DNA of 64,000 nt from Sinorhizobium garamanticum (lineage in GTDB: Bacteria; Pseudomonadota; Alphaproteobacteria; Rhizobiales; Rhizobiaceae), in contig NZ_CP120373.1 in NCBI RefSeq assembly GCF_029892065.1, positions 1,811,501-1,875,500 of the forward strand, read 5' to 3'. The notes under the pieces are model-generated. The model worked only from the letters and a program-made list of their open reading frames with translations. It was not told the DNA's origin and made no database searches. Below are positions 33,315 through 47,186 of this stretch, piece by piece (the stretch's first letter is position 1; every line of letters starts with the position of its first letter). The translations under genes were made by a program, and so were the position numbers.

Positions 33315-35279
33315 TCAGAAAACTTCGACGACAAAGGTTACCGAGCGGGGGGCGACGAATGGGGGTGCCGCCGTCCCGGAAAGAGCGTCGCGCCACTCGC
33401 CGTCGAGGTTTGTGGGAGGCTGAAAGGGATGCGGCGCATGACCGCGGTTGATGACCACGGCGAGCCGTGTCGCTCGTGGCTGCTCTCGGTCCTTGGTCGC
33501 AAGCAGCATGACGAGATTGTCGGTCGCCGGGTGTTCCCAATCCTCGACCGTCATTGGATGGCCGTCGAGGCGCAGCCATGTGACGTCGCCCTTGCCGATG
33601 AAGAAGCTTGTCTGCGCGAAGACATCGAAGCGCCGTCGCATCGCTGAGAGCGCGACAGTGTGGTCGATGAGCTTCGGGTCGAGCTTCGTCCAATCCAGCC
33701 AGGTAAGGGCGTTGTCCTGCGCGTAGGCATTGTTGTTGCCGTTCTGACTGCGCCCGCCTTCGTCGCCGGCGGTCAGCATGATCGTTCCGCGCGAAGCGAA
33801 AAGCGTGCCGATCAACGCCATGGCGTCGGCTTGTCTCGCTGCCGCGATTTCCGGATCGTCGATAGGACCTTCGGCGCCATTGTTCCACGAATAGTTCTCG
33901 TTGTGGCCGTCGCGATTGTCTTCGCCGTTCGCCTCGTTGTGCTTGCGCGCATAAGAGGTGAGATCCGCCAGCGTGAAGCCGTCATGCGCGGCGATGAAGT
34001 TGACGCTGCGCGTTGCCGTCTCGCCCCACCGCGAGAACGCATCGGAGGAGCCGGCGAGTGCGGTTGCCAGTGCGCCGATCGCATGCCGGTCGCCGCGCCA
34101 GTAGCGGCGAATGTCGTCCCGCGCGCGGTCGTTCCACTCGAGAAAGGGTTCGGGGAAATTGCCGAGCTGGTAGCCGCCGGGACCGGTATCCCAGGGCTCG
34201 GCGATGAGAATGCGATCGCCGAGCACGGAGTCCGCGGCAATGGCCGCAAAGAGAGCGGCGTCGCGGTGGAAGCCGCTCATGTCACGCCCGAGGATCGACG
34301 CGAGGTCGAAGCGGAAGCCGTCGACGCCGGCGGCAAGCACGAAATGGCGCAGGCTGTCGAGGATCAGATCCCGTACCACCGGATGGTCGCAAGCGATCGT
34401 ATTGCCGCAGCCGGTGTCGTTGATGAGCTCGCCGGGCCGGTCGATCGCATGTCGGTAATAGGTGAGATTGTCGAGTCCGCGCATCGAAAGCGTGGTGCCG
34501 TAGCGGTCGCTCTCGCCGGAATGGTTGAAGACGAGATCGAGGATGACGCCGATGCCGGCCTTGTGCAGCGTCTCGACAGTCTTGCGCAGTTCCTCGGTGC
34601 CGCCGGGCACGAGGCGCGGATCGAGCGCCATGGGGGCGATCGGGTTGTAGCCCCAACCGTTGTGAAGGCCGAGCGACGGTAGGTGCCGCTCATCGATCCA
34701 GGCGACGATCGGCATTAGTTCGATGGCCGAGACGCCAAGGCGCTTCAGGTGGTCAATGATCACCGGTTCCGCTAGGGCGGCGACAGTGCCGCGTTTCTTC
34801 TCCGGAACATCCGGATGAAGAATGGTGAACGGTTTGACAGCCACCTCATAGATCAAGCCGCCGGGCTCGAACAGCGGCGGCTTCACCTTCACCGCCTCTG
34901 TTTCGGTCACGATCGCTTTCGGCACCAGATCGGCGGTCTCCTCGCCGAAGATGGTCAGGCGAGGATCATGGCGAAAGGGACGGTCGAGCTCGATGGCGTA
35001 GGGATCGACCAAAAGCTTCGAAGGATCGAACCAGAGCCCATGATCGGGCGAGTAGATTCCGTCGGCTCGGAAGCCATAGCGGGTACCGACAGGCGCATCG
35101 TCAAGCGTCAGGCTGTGAACGTCTCCGTCGCGCAGCATCGGCAGGCGACGCAATTCCCTGTTCCCGCTCTCGTCAAACAGGCAGAGGTCGACGCGGGCGG
35201 CATTGCGGGACCAGATCGCAACGCGCGTTCCGTCTGGCGTGCGTGTCACGCCGAGGGGGGGAATTCCGGTCGTCGGCAT
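33315..35279 (-). CDS. glgX: Glycogen debranching enzyme GlgX
   Basis: A 654-residue GH13 isoamylase-type debranching enzyme that cuts alpha-1,6 branches of phosphorylase-trimmed glycogen. Conserved regions are DLVFNHSGE (region I), GFRFDLASIL with the nucleophilic Asp (II), IAEPWDTG with the acid Glu (III) and FIAAHDGFT (IV). An N-terminal CBM48-like domain includes FCLFDE-type sequence (VDLCLFDESG). The start ATG 35279 was chosen because the longer open frame runs into a RIME-like repeat and does not resemble the family. It follows pgm, with that repeat in the 265-base gap. It closes the glg cluster. Confidence 0.94.
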   Translation of the reverse strand: MPTTGIPPLGVTRTPDGTRVAIWSRNAARVDLCLFDESGNRELRRLPMLRDGDVHSLTLDDAPVGTRYGFRADGIYSPDHGLWFDPSKLLVDPYAIELDRPFRHDPRLTIFGEETADLVPKAIVTETEAVKVKPPLFEPGGLIYEVAVKPFTILHPDVPEKKRGTVAALAEPVIIDHLKRLGVSAIELMPIVAWIDERHLPSLGLHNGWGYNPIAPMALDPRLVPGGTEELRKTVETLHKAGIGVILDLVFNHSGESDRYGTTLSMRGLDNLTYYRHAIDRPGELINDTGCGNTIACDHPVVRDLILDSLRHFVLAAGVDGFRFDLASILGRDMSGFHRDAALFAAIAADSVLGDRILIAEPWDTGPGGYQLGNFPEPFLEWNDRARDDIRRYWRGDRHAIGALATALAGSSDAFSRWGETATRSVNFIAAHDGFTLADLTSYARKHNEANGEDNRDGHNENYSWNNGAEGPIDDPEIAAARQADAMALIGTLFASRGTIMLTAGDEGGRSQNGNNNAYAQDNALTWLDWTKLDPKLIDHTVALSAMRRRFDVFAQTSFFIGKGDVTWLRLDGHPMTVEDWEHPATDNLVMLLATKDREQPRATRLAVVINRGHAPHPFQPPTNLDGEWRDALSGTAAPPFVAPRSVTFVVEVF

Positions 35280-35319
35280 GAAGGCGTGCCTCTTATTGGT
35301 ATTGCTGTTCAAGTGAGTG

Positions 35320-35496
35320 TCCCTGGCAGCCCCCTCTGCCCTGCCGGGCATCTCCCCCACAAGGGGAGATCCACTCGCTGCAACCCCATCCTCCAACAGG
35401 AGCGCCCGCATTGCGGAGCCTCCTATTGGGGGCACTTGGGGGGCCACGTCCAATCTCCCCCTTGTGGGGGAGATGGCCGGCAGGCCAGAGGAGGGT
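35320..35496. repeat. RIME-like palindromic repeat, copy 3 (diverged)
   Basis: A long inverted repeat: outer arms CCCCCTCTGCC / GGCCAGAGGAGGG, then GCCGGGCATCTCCCCCACAA at 35343-35362 pairing with CTTGTGGGGGAGATGGCCGG at 35461-35480. The centre includes an ATTGCGGAGCC segment. It lies inside the glg cluster, between pgm and glgX, and its palindromes could act as an mRNA stabiliser or attenuator. Confidence 0.8.
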
Positions 35497-35544
35497 AACA
35501 GAGCAGCAGAGCGCCGCCCGGAGCGACCGGGTGGTAATAACCCC

Positions 35545-38621
<3,077 letters not shown>

Positions 38622-38627
38622 GCAGAC

Positions 38628-39890
38628 CTACATTCCCAGCTTGTCGATCATCGATTGGGTGATCAGGCAAACGCCACTTTCCGTGCGGCGGAAGCGCTTG
38701 GCGTCAAGTTCCGGATCGTCGCCGACGACCAGGCCCTCAGGGATGACGACGCGGCTGTCGATGACCACATTGTTCAGCGTCGAATGCCGCCCGATCGTCA
38801 CGTCGGGGAGAACTACGGCATTTTCGAGTCTGGAGTATGAATTGACCCGAACGCCCGTGAACAGAAGGCTCCTGTTGAGCGCGGCACCCGAGATGATGCA
38901 GTCGCCCGAGATGAGCGAGGAGGTCGCCGAGCCGCGGCGGTTCTCGTCGTCGTGGACGAATTTCGCCGGCGGCTTGATTTCGGCGAAGGTCCAGATCGGC
39001 CAGGTGTTGTCATAGATGTCGAGTTCGGGGGTCACGTGGGTCAGGTCGATATTGGCCTGCCAGTAGGCGTCGATCGTGCCGACGTCGCGCCAATAGGCCT
39101 CGCGCTCAAAATCCGAGCGGACGCAGGAGCGGGTGAAGCGGTGGGCGACCGCTTTTCCGTGTTCGACGATGTAGGGGATGATGTCCTTGCCGAAGTCGCG
39201 GCTCGATTTCGGGTCGGCGGCGTCGCGGCGCAAGAGATCCATCAGGAACCTGGTGTGAAATACGTAGATGCCCATGGAGGCGAGCGCCAGGTCCGGGCTG
39301 TCCGGAATGCCTGGCGGATCGGCTGGCTTCTCGACGAAGGCGATGATGCGGTCCGCCTTGTCGACATGCATGACGCCGAAGGCGGTCGCTTCCATGCGCG
39401 GCACTTCCAGGCAGCCGACGGTCACGTCGGCGCCGGAATCGACGTGCTGCTGCAGCATCAACTCGTAGTCCATCTTGTAGACATGGTCGCCGGCGAGGAT
39501 AACCATGTATTCGACGCCGTGATCCTCGATGATGTCGATGTTCTGGTAGACCGCGTCGGCGGTGCCTTCATACCATTGCGTTTCGGAGACGCGCTGGCTC
39601 GCGGGCAGGATGTCGAAGCTCTCGTTGCGCTCGGGGCGGAAGAAGTTCCAGCCGCGCTGCAGGTGCCGGATCAGCGAATGTGCCTTGTATTGGGTGGCTA
39701 CCCCGATGCGGCGGATACCGGAATTCAGGGCATTGGAGAGCGCGAAATCGATAATGCGCGCCTTGCCGCCGAAATAGACGGCCGGCTTGGCGCGGCGGTC
39801 CGTCAGCTCCTTCAACCGACTGCCGCGGCCGCCGGCGAGAACATAAGCCATGGCATCGCGGGCCAGAGGTTGCGTACGTTTTTCCACCAT
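38628..39890 (-). CDS. glgC: Glucose-1-phosphate adenylyltransferase
   Basis: A 420-residue ADP-glucose pyrophosphorylase, the committed and usually allosterically controlled step of glycogen synthesis. The nucleotide-binding [20 protein letters not shown] is at about residues 20-39. [10 protein letters not shown] is in the active site, FVEKPADPP carries the glucose-1-phosphate lysine, and the C-terminal left-handed beta-helix supplies the regulatory part. ATG is preceded by GGGAGGACAA. It lies 110 bases after glgB on the same strand and just before glgA. Confidence 0.97.
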   Translation of the reverse strand: MVEKRTQPLARDAMAYVLAGGRGSRLKELTDRRAKPAVYFGGKARIIDFALSNALNSGIRRIGVATQYKAHSLIRHLQRGWNFFRPERNESFDILPASQRVSETQWYEGTADAVYQNIDIIEDHGVEYMVILAGDHVYKMDYELMLQQHVDSGADVTVGCLEVPRMEATAFGVMHVDKADRIIAFVEKPADPPGIPDSPDLALASMGIYVFHTRFLMDLLRRDAADPKSSRDFGKDIIPYIVEHGKAVAHRFTRSCVRSDFEREAYWRDVGTIDAYWQANIDLTHVTPELDIYDNTWPIWTFAEIKPPAKFVHDDENRRGSATSSLISGDCIISGAALNRSLLFTGVRVNSYSRLENAVVLPDVTIGRHSTLNNVVIDSRVVIPEGLVVGDDPELDAKRFRRTESGVCLITQSMIDKLGM

Positions 39891-40000
39891 TTGTCCTCCC
39901 CAAGATCAGTTCGGGGACTGCTTGGCGGCATCTGCGACGCCTCGCGGCCCACTTGATTTTCCTCTCCCGCCCCGTCGGGCAATCCCGGTCGGGATGGGCG

Positions 40001-42207
40001 CTAATCCTGCTCCAGCATCAGCGTCGCCAGAGGCGGCAGCGTGATCGTGGCTATTGTCTCTCCGTTCGATCTCTCTTTGGCATAGACGGCGCCGCCGTTG
40101 CCCTTGCCACTCCCTCCATAGATTTCCGCGTCGGTATTGAGGATTTCCTTCCAGCGCCCCGCGGCCGGAAGCGGTATGTCGTAATGCTCCCGATAGATCG
40201 GGGTGAAATTGGTGACGACCGCGACGAGCTTTTGCCCCGGAGCCTTTCTGAGCCAGGCGAAAACCGAATTGTCCCGGTCGTCCGCGATCAGCCACTCGAA
40301 ACCTTCGCCCTCGCAGTCGCGCGCATGCAGCGCCGCTTTCGAGCGGTAAGTGCCATTCAGGTCGCGTATCAGGCGGCGCATTCCCTCGTGCAGATTGTAT
40401 TCGAGCAGGTTCCAGTCGAGCGCTCGATCCTCGGACCACTCCCGCCATTGGGCGAATTCCTGCCCCATGAAGAGGAGCTTCTTGCCGGGATAACCCCACA
40501 TGAAACCATAATAGGCTCTGAGATTAGCGAACTTCTGCCAGTCGTCGCCGGCCATCTTGGCAACCAGCGAGCCCTTGCCGTGCACGACCTCGTCATGCGA
40601 CAGCGGCAGCACGAAATTCTCGCTGAAGGCGTAGATGAGCCCGAAGGTCATGTCGTTGTGGTGGAACTTACGGTGTACGGGTTCGCGTGCAAGGTATTGC
40701 AGCGTGTCGTGCATGAAGCCCATGTTCCACTTGAAGCCGAAGCCCAGCCCACCGTCGTGGACCGGATGCGAGACCTTCGGCCAGGAGGTCGATTCCTCGG
40801 CGATCGTCAGCACGCCCTGGTGAATGCCGTAAAGGCGGGTGTTCATCGTCTGCAGAAAGCGTACGGCCTCGAGATTCTCGTTGCCGCCATATTCATTCGG
40901 CACCCATTCGCCGTAGTTGCGCGAATAGTCGAGATAGAGCATCGAGGCAACCGCGTCGACGCGCAGACCGTCGACGTGGAACTTCTCGGCCCAGTAGAGC
41001 GCATTGTTGACGAGATAGGCGAGAACCTCCTGGCGGCCGAAATTGTAGATCGCCGTGTTCCAGTCGGGATGAAAGCCCTGGCGCGGATCCGCATGCTCGT
41101 AGAGCGCAGTGCCGTCGAACCACCGCAAGCCATGCTCGTCGGTCGGAAAATGCGCCGGCACCCAATCGAGGATGACGCCGATGCCGACCTTGTGGCAGCC
41201 GTTGACGAAGCGGGCGAAGCCCTCCGGCTCGCCAAAGCGCGCCGTCGGCGCATAGAGGCCGGTGGTTTGGTAGCCCCATGACGGGTCATAGGGGAACTCG
41301 GAGATCGGCAGGAACTCGATATGGGTGAAGCCCATGTCGACGCAATAGGCGATCAGCCGGTCGGCCAACTCGTCCCAGGAGAGCATCTCGCCATTGTCGC
41401 GGCGCTGCCACGAACCGGCATGGACCTCGTAGATCGAGATCGGCTGCCGGCGGGGATCGACTTCGGCCCAATGCCGGCGATGCGCCTCGTCCTCCCAGAC
41501 CTGCGCGATCTCGCCGGTCGTCATCGAAGCCGTTTCGGGGCGCAGTTCCGAGCGGCGGGCGAAGGGATCCGCCTTCAGCGGCAGGAGCGTCCCTTGGCTG
41601 TCGAGGATTTCATATTTGTACGGCGCGCCCTCCGGAACGCCGGGAATGAATATCTCCCAGATGCCGGTGTCGGCGCGCAGGCGCATCACATGCCGACGTC
41701 CATCCCAGTCGTTGAAACTGCCGACCACCGACACGCGTCGCGCATTCGGGGCCCAGACGGCAAAGTGGAAGCCCTCCGCGCCGTCGTGCGAGATCGGATG
41801 AGCGCCCATCTTGTCGAAGAGCCGCAGATGCGAGCCCTCGCGGATATAATAGTCGTCCATCGGCCCGAGAACGGGGCCAAAACTATAGGGATCGACGACG
41901 ATCCATTCACCGCCGCTGTTGACGGCGCGATAGCGAACGGGCTGCTCCTTGCTCAGCGACACGACGCCTTCAAAGAAGCCCGCGTCGTCGCGCCGGTTGA
42001 GCGTGCCGATTTCCTTGCCGGAGAGCATTTCTGCCGTCACGGCCTCGGCGCCGGGAATGAAGCAGCGGGCAACATAGTTCTTGCCGGCCGCATGAACGCC
42101 GAGAACGGCGAAAGGATTGTCGTGGTTGCCGGAAAGTATTGCCGCGATTTCCGGCGCTGGCAGCACACCGGACGGGGCGGGCGCTGGGTCCTTGCCGGGC
42201 GAAACCG

Positions 42208-42211
<4 letters not shown>
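40001..42211 (-). CDS. glgB: 1,4-alpha-glucan branching enzyme
   Basis: A 736-residue GH13 branching enzyme that forms alpha-1,6 branches. It has the long bacterial form: an N-terminal beta-domain (residues 1-125), a CBM48 (EGFHFAVWAPNARRVSVVGS), a catalytic barrel with DWVPAHF, GLRVDAVASMLYLDY (nucleophilic Asp), AEESTSWP (acid Glu) and LPLSHDEVVHG, and a C-terminal beta-domain. Its ATG overlaps the glgP stop (ATGA type), indicating translational coupling. The 110-base spacer to glgC has no terminator. Confidence 0.97.
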
Positions 42212-44673
<2,462 letters not shown>

Positions 44674-44680
44674 AAGAACT

Positions 44681-44686
44681 ATTATA
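44681..44686 (-). promoter_or_regulatory. Candidate -10 box of glgP
   Basis: TATAAT on the minus strand ends eight bases before the glgP ATG. A start about seven bases further on would give a leaderless or nearly leaderless mRNA. No good -35 hexamer is seen 16-18 bases upstream, where the sequence is A-rich. Confidence 0.35.
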
Positions 44687-44802
44687 CCTTTTTGTTTGCC
44701 CTTTTTGCGTGTGGGAGACCGCGGGCCGGCGCCGACCGAGAGTTAGGGCAATTTATGCATCGATCCGAAGCGCTTGCAACATGTACTTGCGCATAAAGAA
44801 AA

Positions 44803-44829
44803 ATGCCGCCCGGCGGGGCCGGACGGCAT
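44803..44829 (-). terminator. Terminator of the vWA/Tad-like gene
   Basis: On the minus strand, ATGCCGTCCGG/CCGGGCGGCAT with a five-base loop is followed by TTTTTC, 24 bases after the stop. It contains one G-T pair. Confidence 0.85.
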
Positions 44830-44852
44830 GGAAGGCGTGGTTTTGCGTCGGA

Positions 44853-46118
44853 CTATTCGGTAAGCCGCGAGGCCATGACGGAAGCCCGTTCGCCGATCGC
44901 CTTGAAGGCGGCAACGAGGTCGGCCGCTTCCTCGGCTTCGAAATAATGCGCGGTCGAGGAGGCACAATATTTCAAGAGGGCCTGGCCGCGGTCTGGCGCC
45001 ATGAAGGCGACGCTGTAGATCTGCACCTTGTTGGCCTTGGCGATGTCGCACCAGTACTTGGTGACCGTGTCGTCGTTGGCGTAGTTGTTCTCGCCATCGG
45101 TCATGAAGACGATGTATTTCGTCGGAACCTGGCCGTTCTTGCTGTTGTGCGCCGTGTCTTCTGTCGACGAGATCACCTTGTTGTAGGCGGTTTTGAAGGC
45201 ATTGCCCGAGGCCGTGCCACCTGTCGCGACCAGCGCATTGACATAGGCCGCAGCGCCCGTCGTTCCCCACGCAAGGCTGCCTGCGGGGTCCTGCGACGCG
45301 TTGTAGGAGACGGCGCCGGTGCGGACATAGGTCTGTTCCGGATCGGCGAGCATCAGCTGAGCGAACAGGTCGCTGGCGGCCGTCTTCAGCGCGTTGATCT
45401 TGGTGATGTAGCACGGGCTGCTCGCCGAAAGGTTCGGATACCTGCTCCAGTTCGCCTCCGTGTAATTGGGGCACTTGGACTTCGACGTGTCGATCGTATT
45501 GGTCTTCCAGGCCATCGATCCCGAGCGGTCGAGCACGAGATACATGGACAGGGCGTTCTTGCTCTCGGTTGCGCTTTCCGCGGTTGCCCTGGTTTCGAGT
45601 TCGATCGAATCCGTGCCCAGGAGGCGCGTCATCGCGTTGAACTGGATCAGGTGCTTGTTGACGATCGAAACCTTGAAGGACTTCCCCTTCACGCCATTGG
45701 GGGTCTCGGTGATGTTCACTTCCGAGGTATTGACATCGTCCCAATCCGGGGTCTCGGGAGCGGCCGTTGCGCTGTCCGCAGACTGCGCGCTTGCAGTTGG
45801 CGCCTGGTCACCATCGGCCGGGGTGTCCGCCGAGCTCGAACTCGCCATCTGCGCCTTCAGGAACTTGCGCGCGATTGACTTCGCCTCTTCGATGTTGGTC
45901 TGTTCGTTGGAGACCAGCGCGGAAGCAGCGGCGAGCGCTGCGGCATCGGTGGCATCCTGCAGCTGGTTCTTGGTCATCAGCATGTTGGCCATGTCGATGG
46001 AGACACCGCCCGCAGCCAGCAGCAGCGGTGCCACCAGCGCTGTCATCATTCCGAAATTACCGCCGCGGTCCTTCAGCATCATACCGAAGGACTGGCCCAC
46101 CATGGATCGTCTTCCCAT
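44853..46118 (-). CDS. TadE/TadG-like protein with von Willebrand factor A domain
   Basis: About 421 residues. The N-terminus is of the Tad pilus-assembly type: a short basic part, then NFGMMTALVAPLLLAAGGVS (membrane helix, about residues 21-40) and IDMANMLMTKNQLQDATDAA with AALAAA. A linker rich in Ser, Ala and Asp follows, then a VWA domain with an intact MIDAS motif DRSGS (in MYLVLDRSGSM), a later Thr in ATGGTASGN, and MTDGEN. It is likely inner-membrane anchored with the VWA domain outside, mediating metal-dependent protein contact. No other tad/cpa genes are close. The start is uncertain: ATG 46118 or 46103, both near GGGAAG. Own terminator downstream. Confidence 0.85.
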   Translation of the reverse strand: MGRRSMVGQSFGMMLKDRGGNFGMMTALVAPLLLAAGGVSIDMANMLMTKNQLQDATDAAALAAASALVSNEQTNIEEAKSIARKFLKAQMASSSSADTPADGDQAPTASAQSADSATAAPETPDWDDVNTSEVNITETPNGVKGKSFKVSIVNKHLIQFNAMTRLLGTDSIELETRATAESATESKNALSMYLVLDRSGSMAWKTNTIDTSKSKCPNYTEANWSRYPNLSASSPCYITKINALKTAASDLFAQLMLADPEQTYVRTGAVSYNASQDPAGSLAWGTTGAAAYVNALVATGGTASGNAFKTAYNKVISSTEDTAHNSKNGQVPTKYIVFMTDGENNYANDDTVTKYWCDIAKANKVQIYSVAFMAPDRGQALLKYCASSTAHYFEAEEAADLVAAFKAIGERASVMASRLTE

Positions 46119-46294
46119 CTTCCCGCACCCCAAGAAATACATTGCAAGCTCGGGGGCGGACACTAGCGGCGATGGATTACAATCTCGTTCAGGTAATCAT
46201 TTGAATTTTAACGAATTTCGGAAGAAATCCGTGCTTTCGTATGCTTTTCCCGCGGTTGGTTGTCCGGAAACGGGACTGGTTGTGTCAATTCGGG

Positions 46295-47173
46295 TCAGCC
46301 GACGGGAATGACGTCCACGGCCTGTTCCGTCGTATGGCTGCCATAGCTCTTGAGTATGCCGATGACGGGCGCGACGTCGCCATAGTCGCGGCCGTGGCCT
46401 ACGACGATGTGATCCATGCCGGCCGGAATATTGTTCGTCGGGTCGAGTTCCATCCAGCCGCCCGCGGTGCCACACCAGAAGCGGACCCAGGCATGCATCG
46501 CGTCGGCGCCTTCCAGCCGTTCCTGGCCTGGTGGCGGCAAGGTTCTGAGGAATCCGCTGACATAGCCCGCCGGGATGCCGAGACTGCGAAGTGCGACGAT
46601 CATCACATGCGCAAAGTCCTGGCAGACACCGCGCTTGAGCTTGAAGGCTTCGGCAGCCTTCGTGTTCACGGTCGTGGCCTCGGTATCGTAGACGAAGTCG
46701 CGATGGACGCGTTCGCAAATCGCCGCCCCGATCTGCCGCACGGTCATTCCCTCACTGGCGATCGCGCGTGCATAGGCGGCGATCTCCGGGGCGTCCGGCA
46801 GGAGGGGGCTCGGACCGACGAAATGGTGCGGAGACTCCGCATCGACCGACCAGCAGGCGGCAAGCTGCGACGGCAGGCCGGCGAGAGGCGGGGAAAGATC
46901 GGCGGTGAGCGCCTGCGCTTCGACCTGAACGCGTGCCTGCATGCGAATGGCGAGGCTGTCGTGCACCGAACGGAAATGGATGGACGTGGTGGGGTTGGCG
47001 AAGAAATCCACGCTTTCGACCCGTTCGCCCGGGGTCGGCTGGCAGCTTATCGAGCCGACGACAAGCCGTTGACGACCCGGGATCGAGGCCGGCAACACGC
47101 GTACGAGATGGCGTCCGCCGGCGACGGGGACCTCGTAGCCGTAGGTGATCTTCAGGTTGATGTCGTAGAGCAT
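46295..47173 (-). CDS. Transglutaminase-like cysteine protease-fold protein
   Basis: A 292-residue protein. Its N-terminal beta domain (about residues 1-150) precedes a transglutaminase-like core with the full catalytic triad: Cys in RGVCQDFAH, His in ADAMHAWV, and Asp in MELDPTNNI. This Transglut_core2 plus N-terminal domain is the standard partner of the ATP-grasp/alpha-E proteins. Activity may be peptide-bond hydrolysis or amide-bond formation. It starts 13 bases after the stop of the ATP-grasp gene, in an operon of three. The ATG was chosen over the preceding in-frame TTG. Confidence 0.92.
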   Translation of the reverse strand: MLYDINLKITYGYEVPVAGGRHLVRVLPASIPGRQRLVVGSISCQPTPGERVESVDFFANPTTSIHFRSVHDSLAIRMQARVQVEAQALTADLSPPLAGLPSQLAACWSVDAESPHHFVGPSPLLPDAPEIAAYARAIASEGMTVRQIGAAICERVHRDFVYDTEATTVNTKAAEAFKLKRGVCQDFAHVMIVALRSLGIPAGYVSGFLRTLPPPGQERLEGADAMHAWVRFWCGTAGGWMELDPTNNIPAGMDHIVVGHGRDYGDVAPVIGILKSYGSHTTEQAVDVIPVG

Positions 47174-47186
47174 CAATGCTGCGCCC

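Noticed and set aside
35280..35453. Longer N-terminus of GlgX
   Set aside because: The added codons lie in a palindromic repeat; GlgX homology begins at the ATG at 35279.
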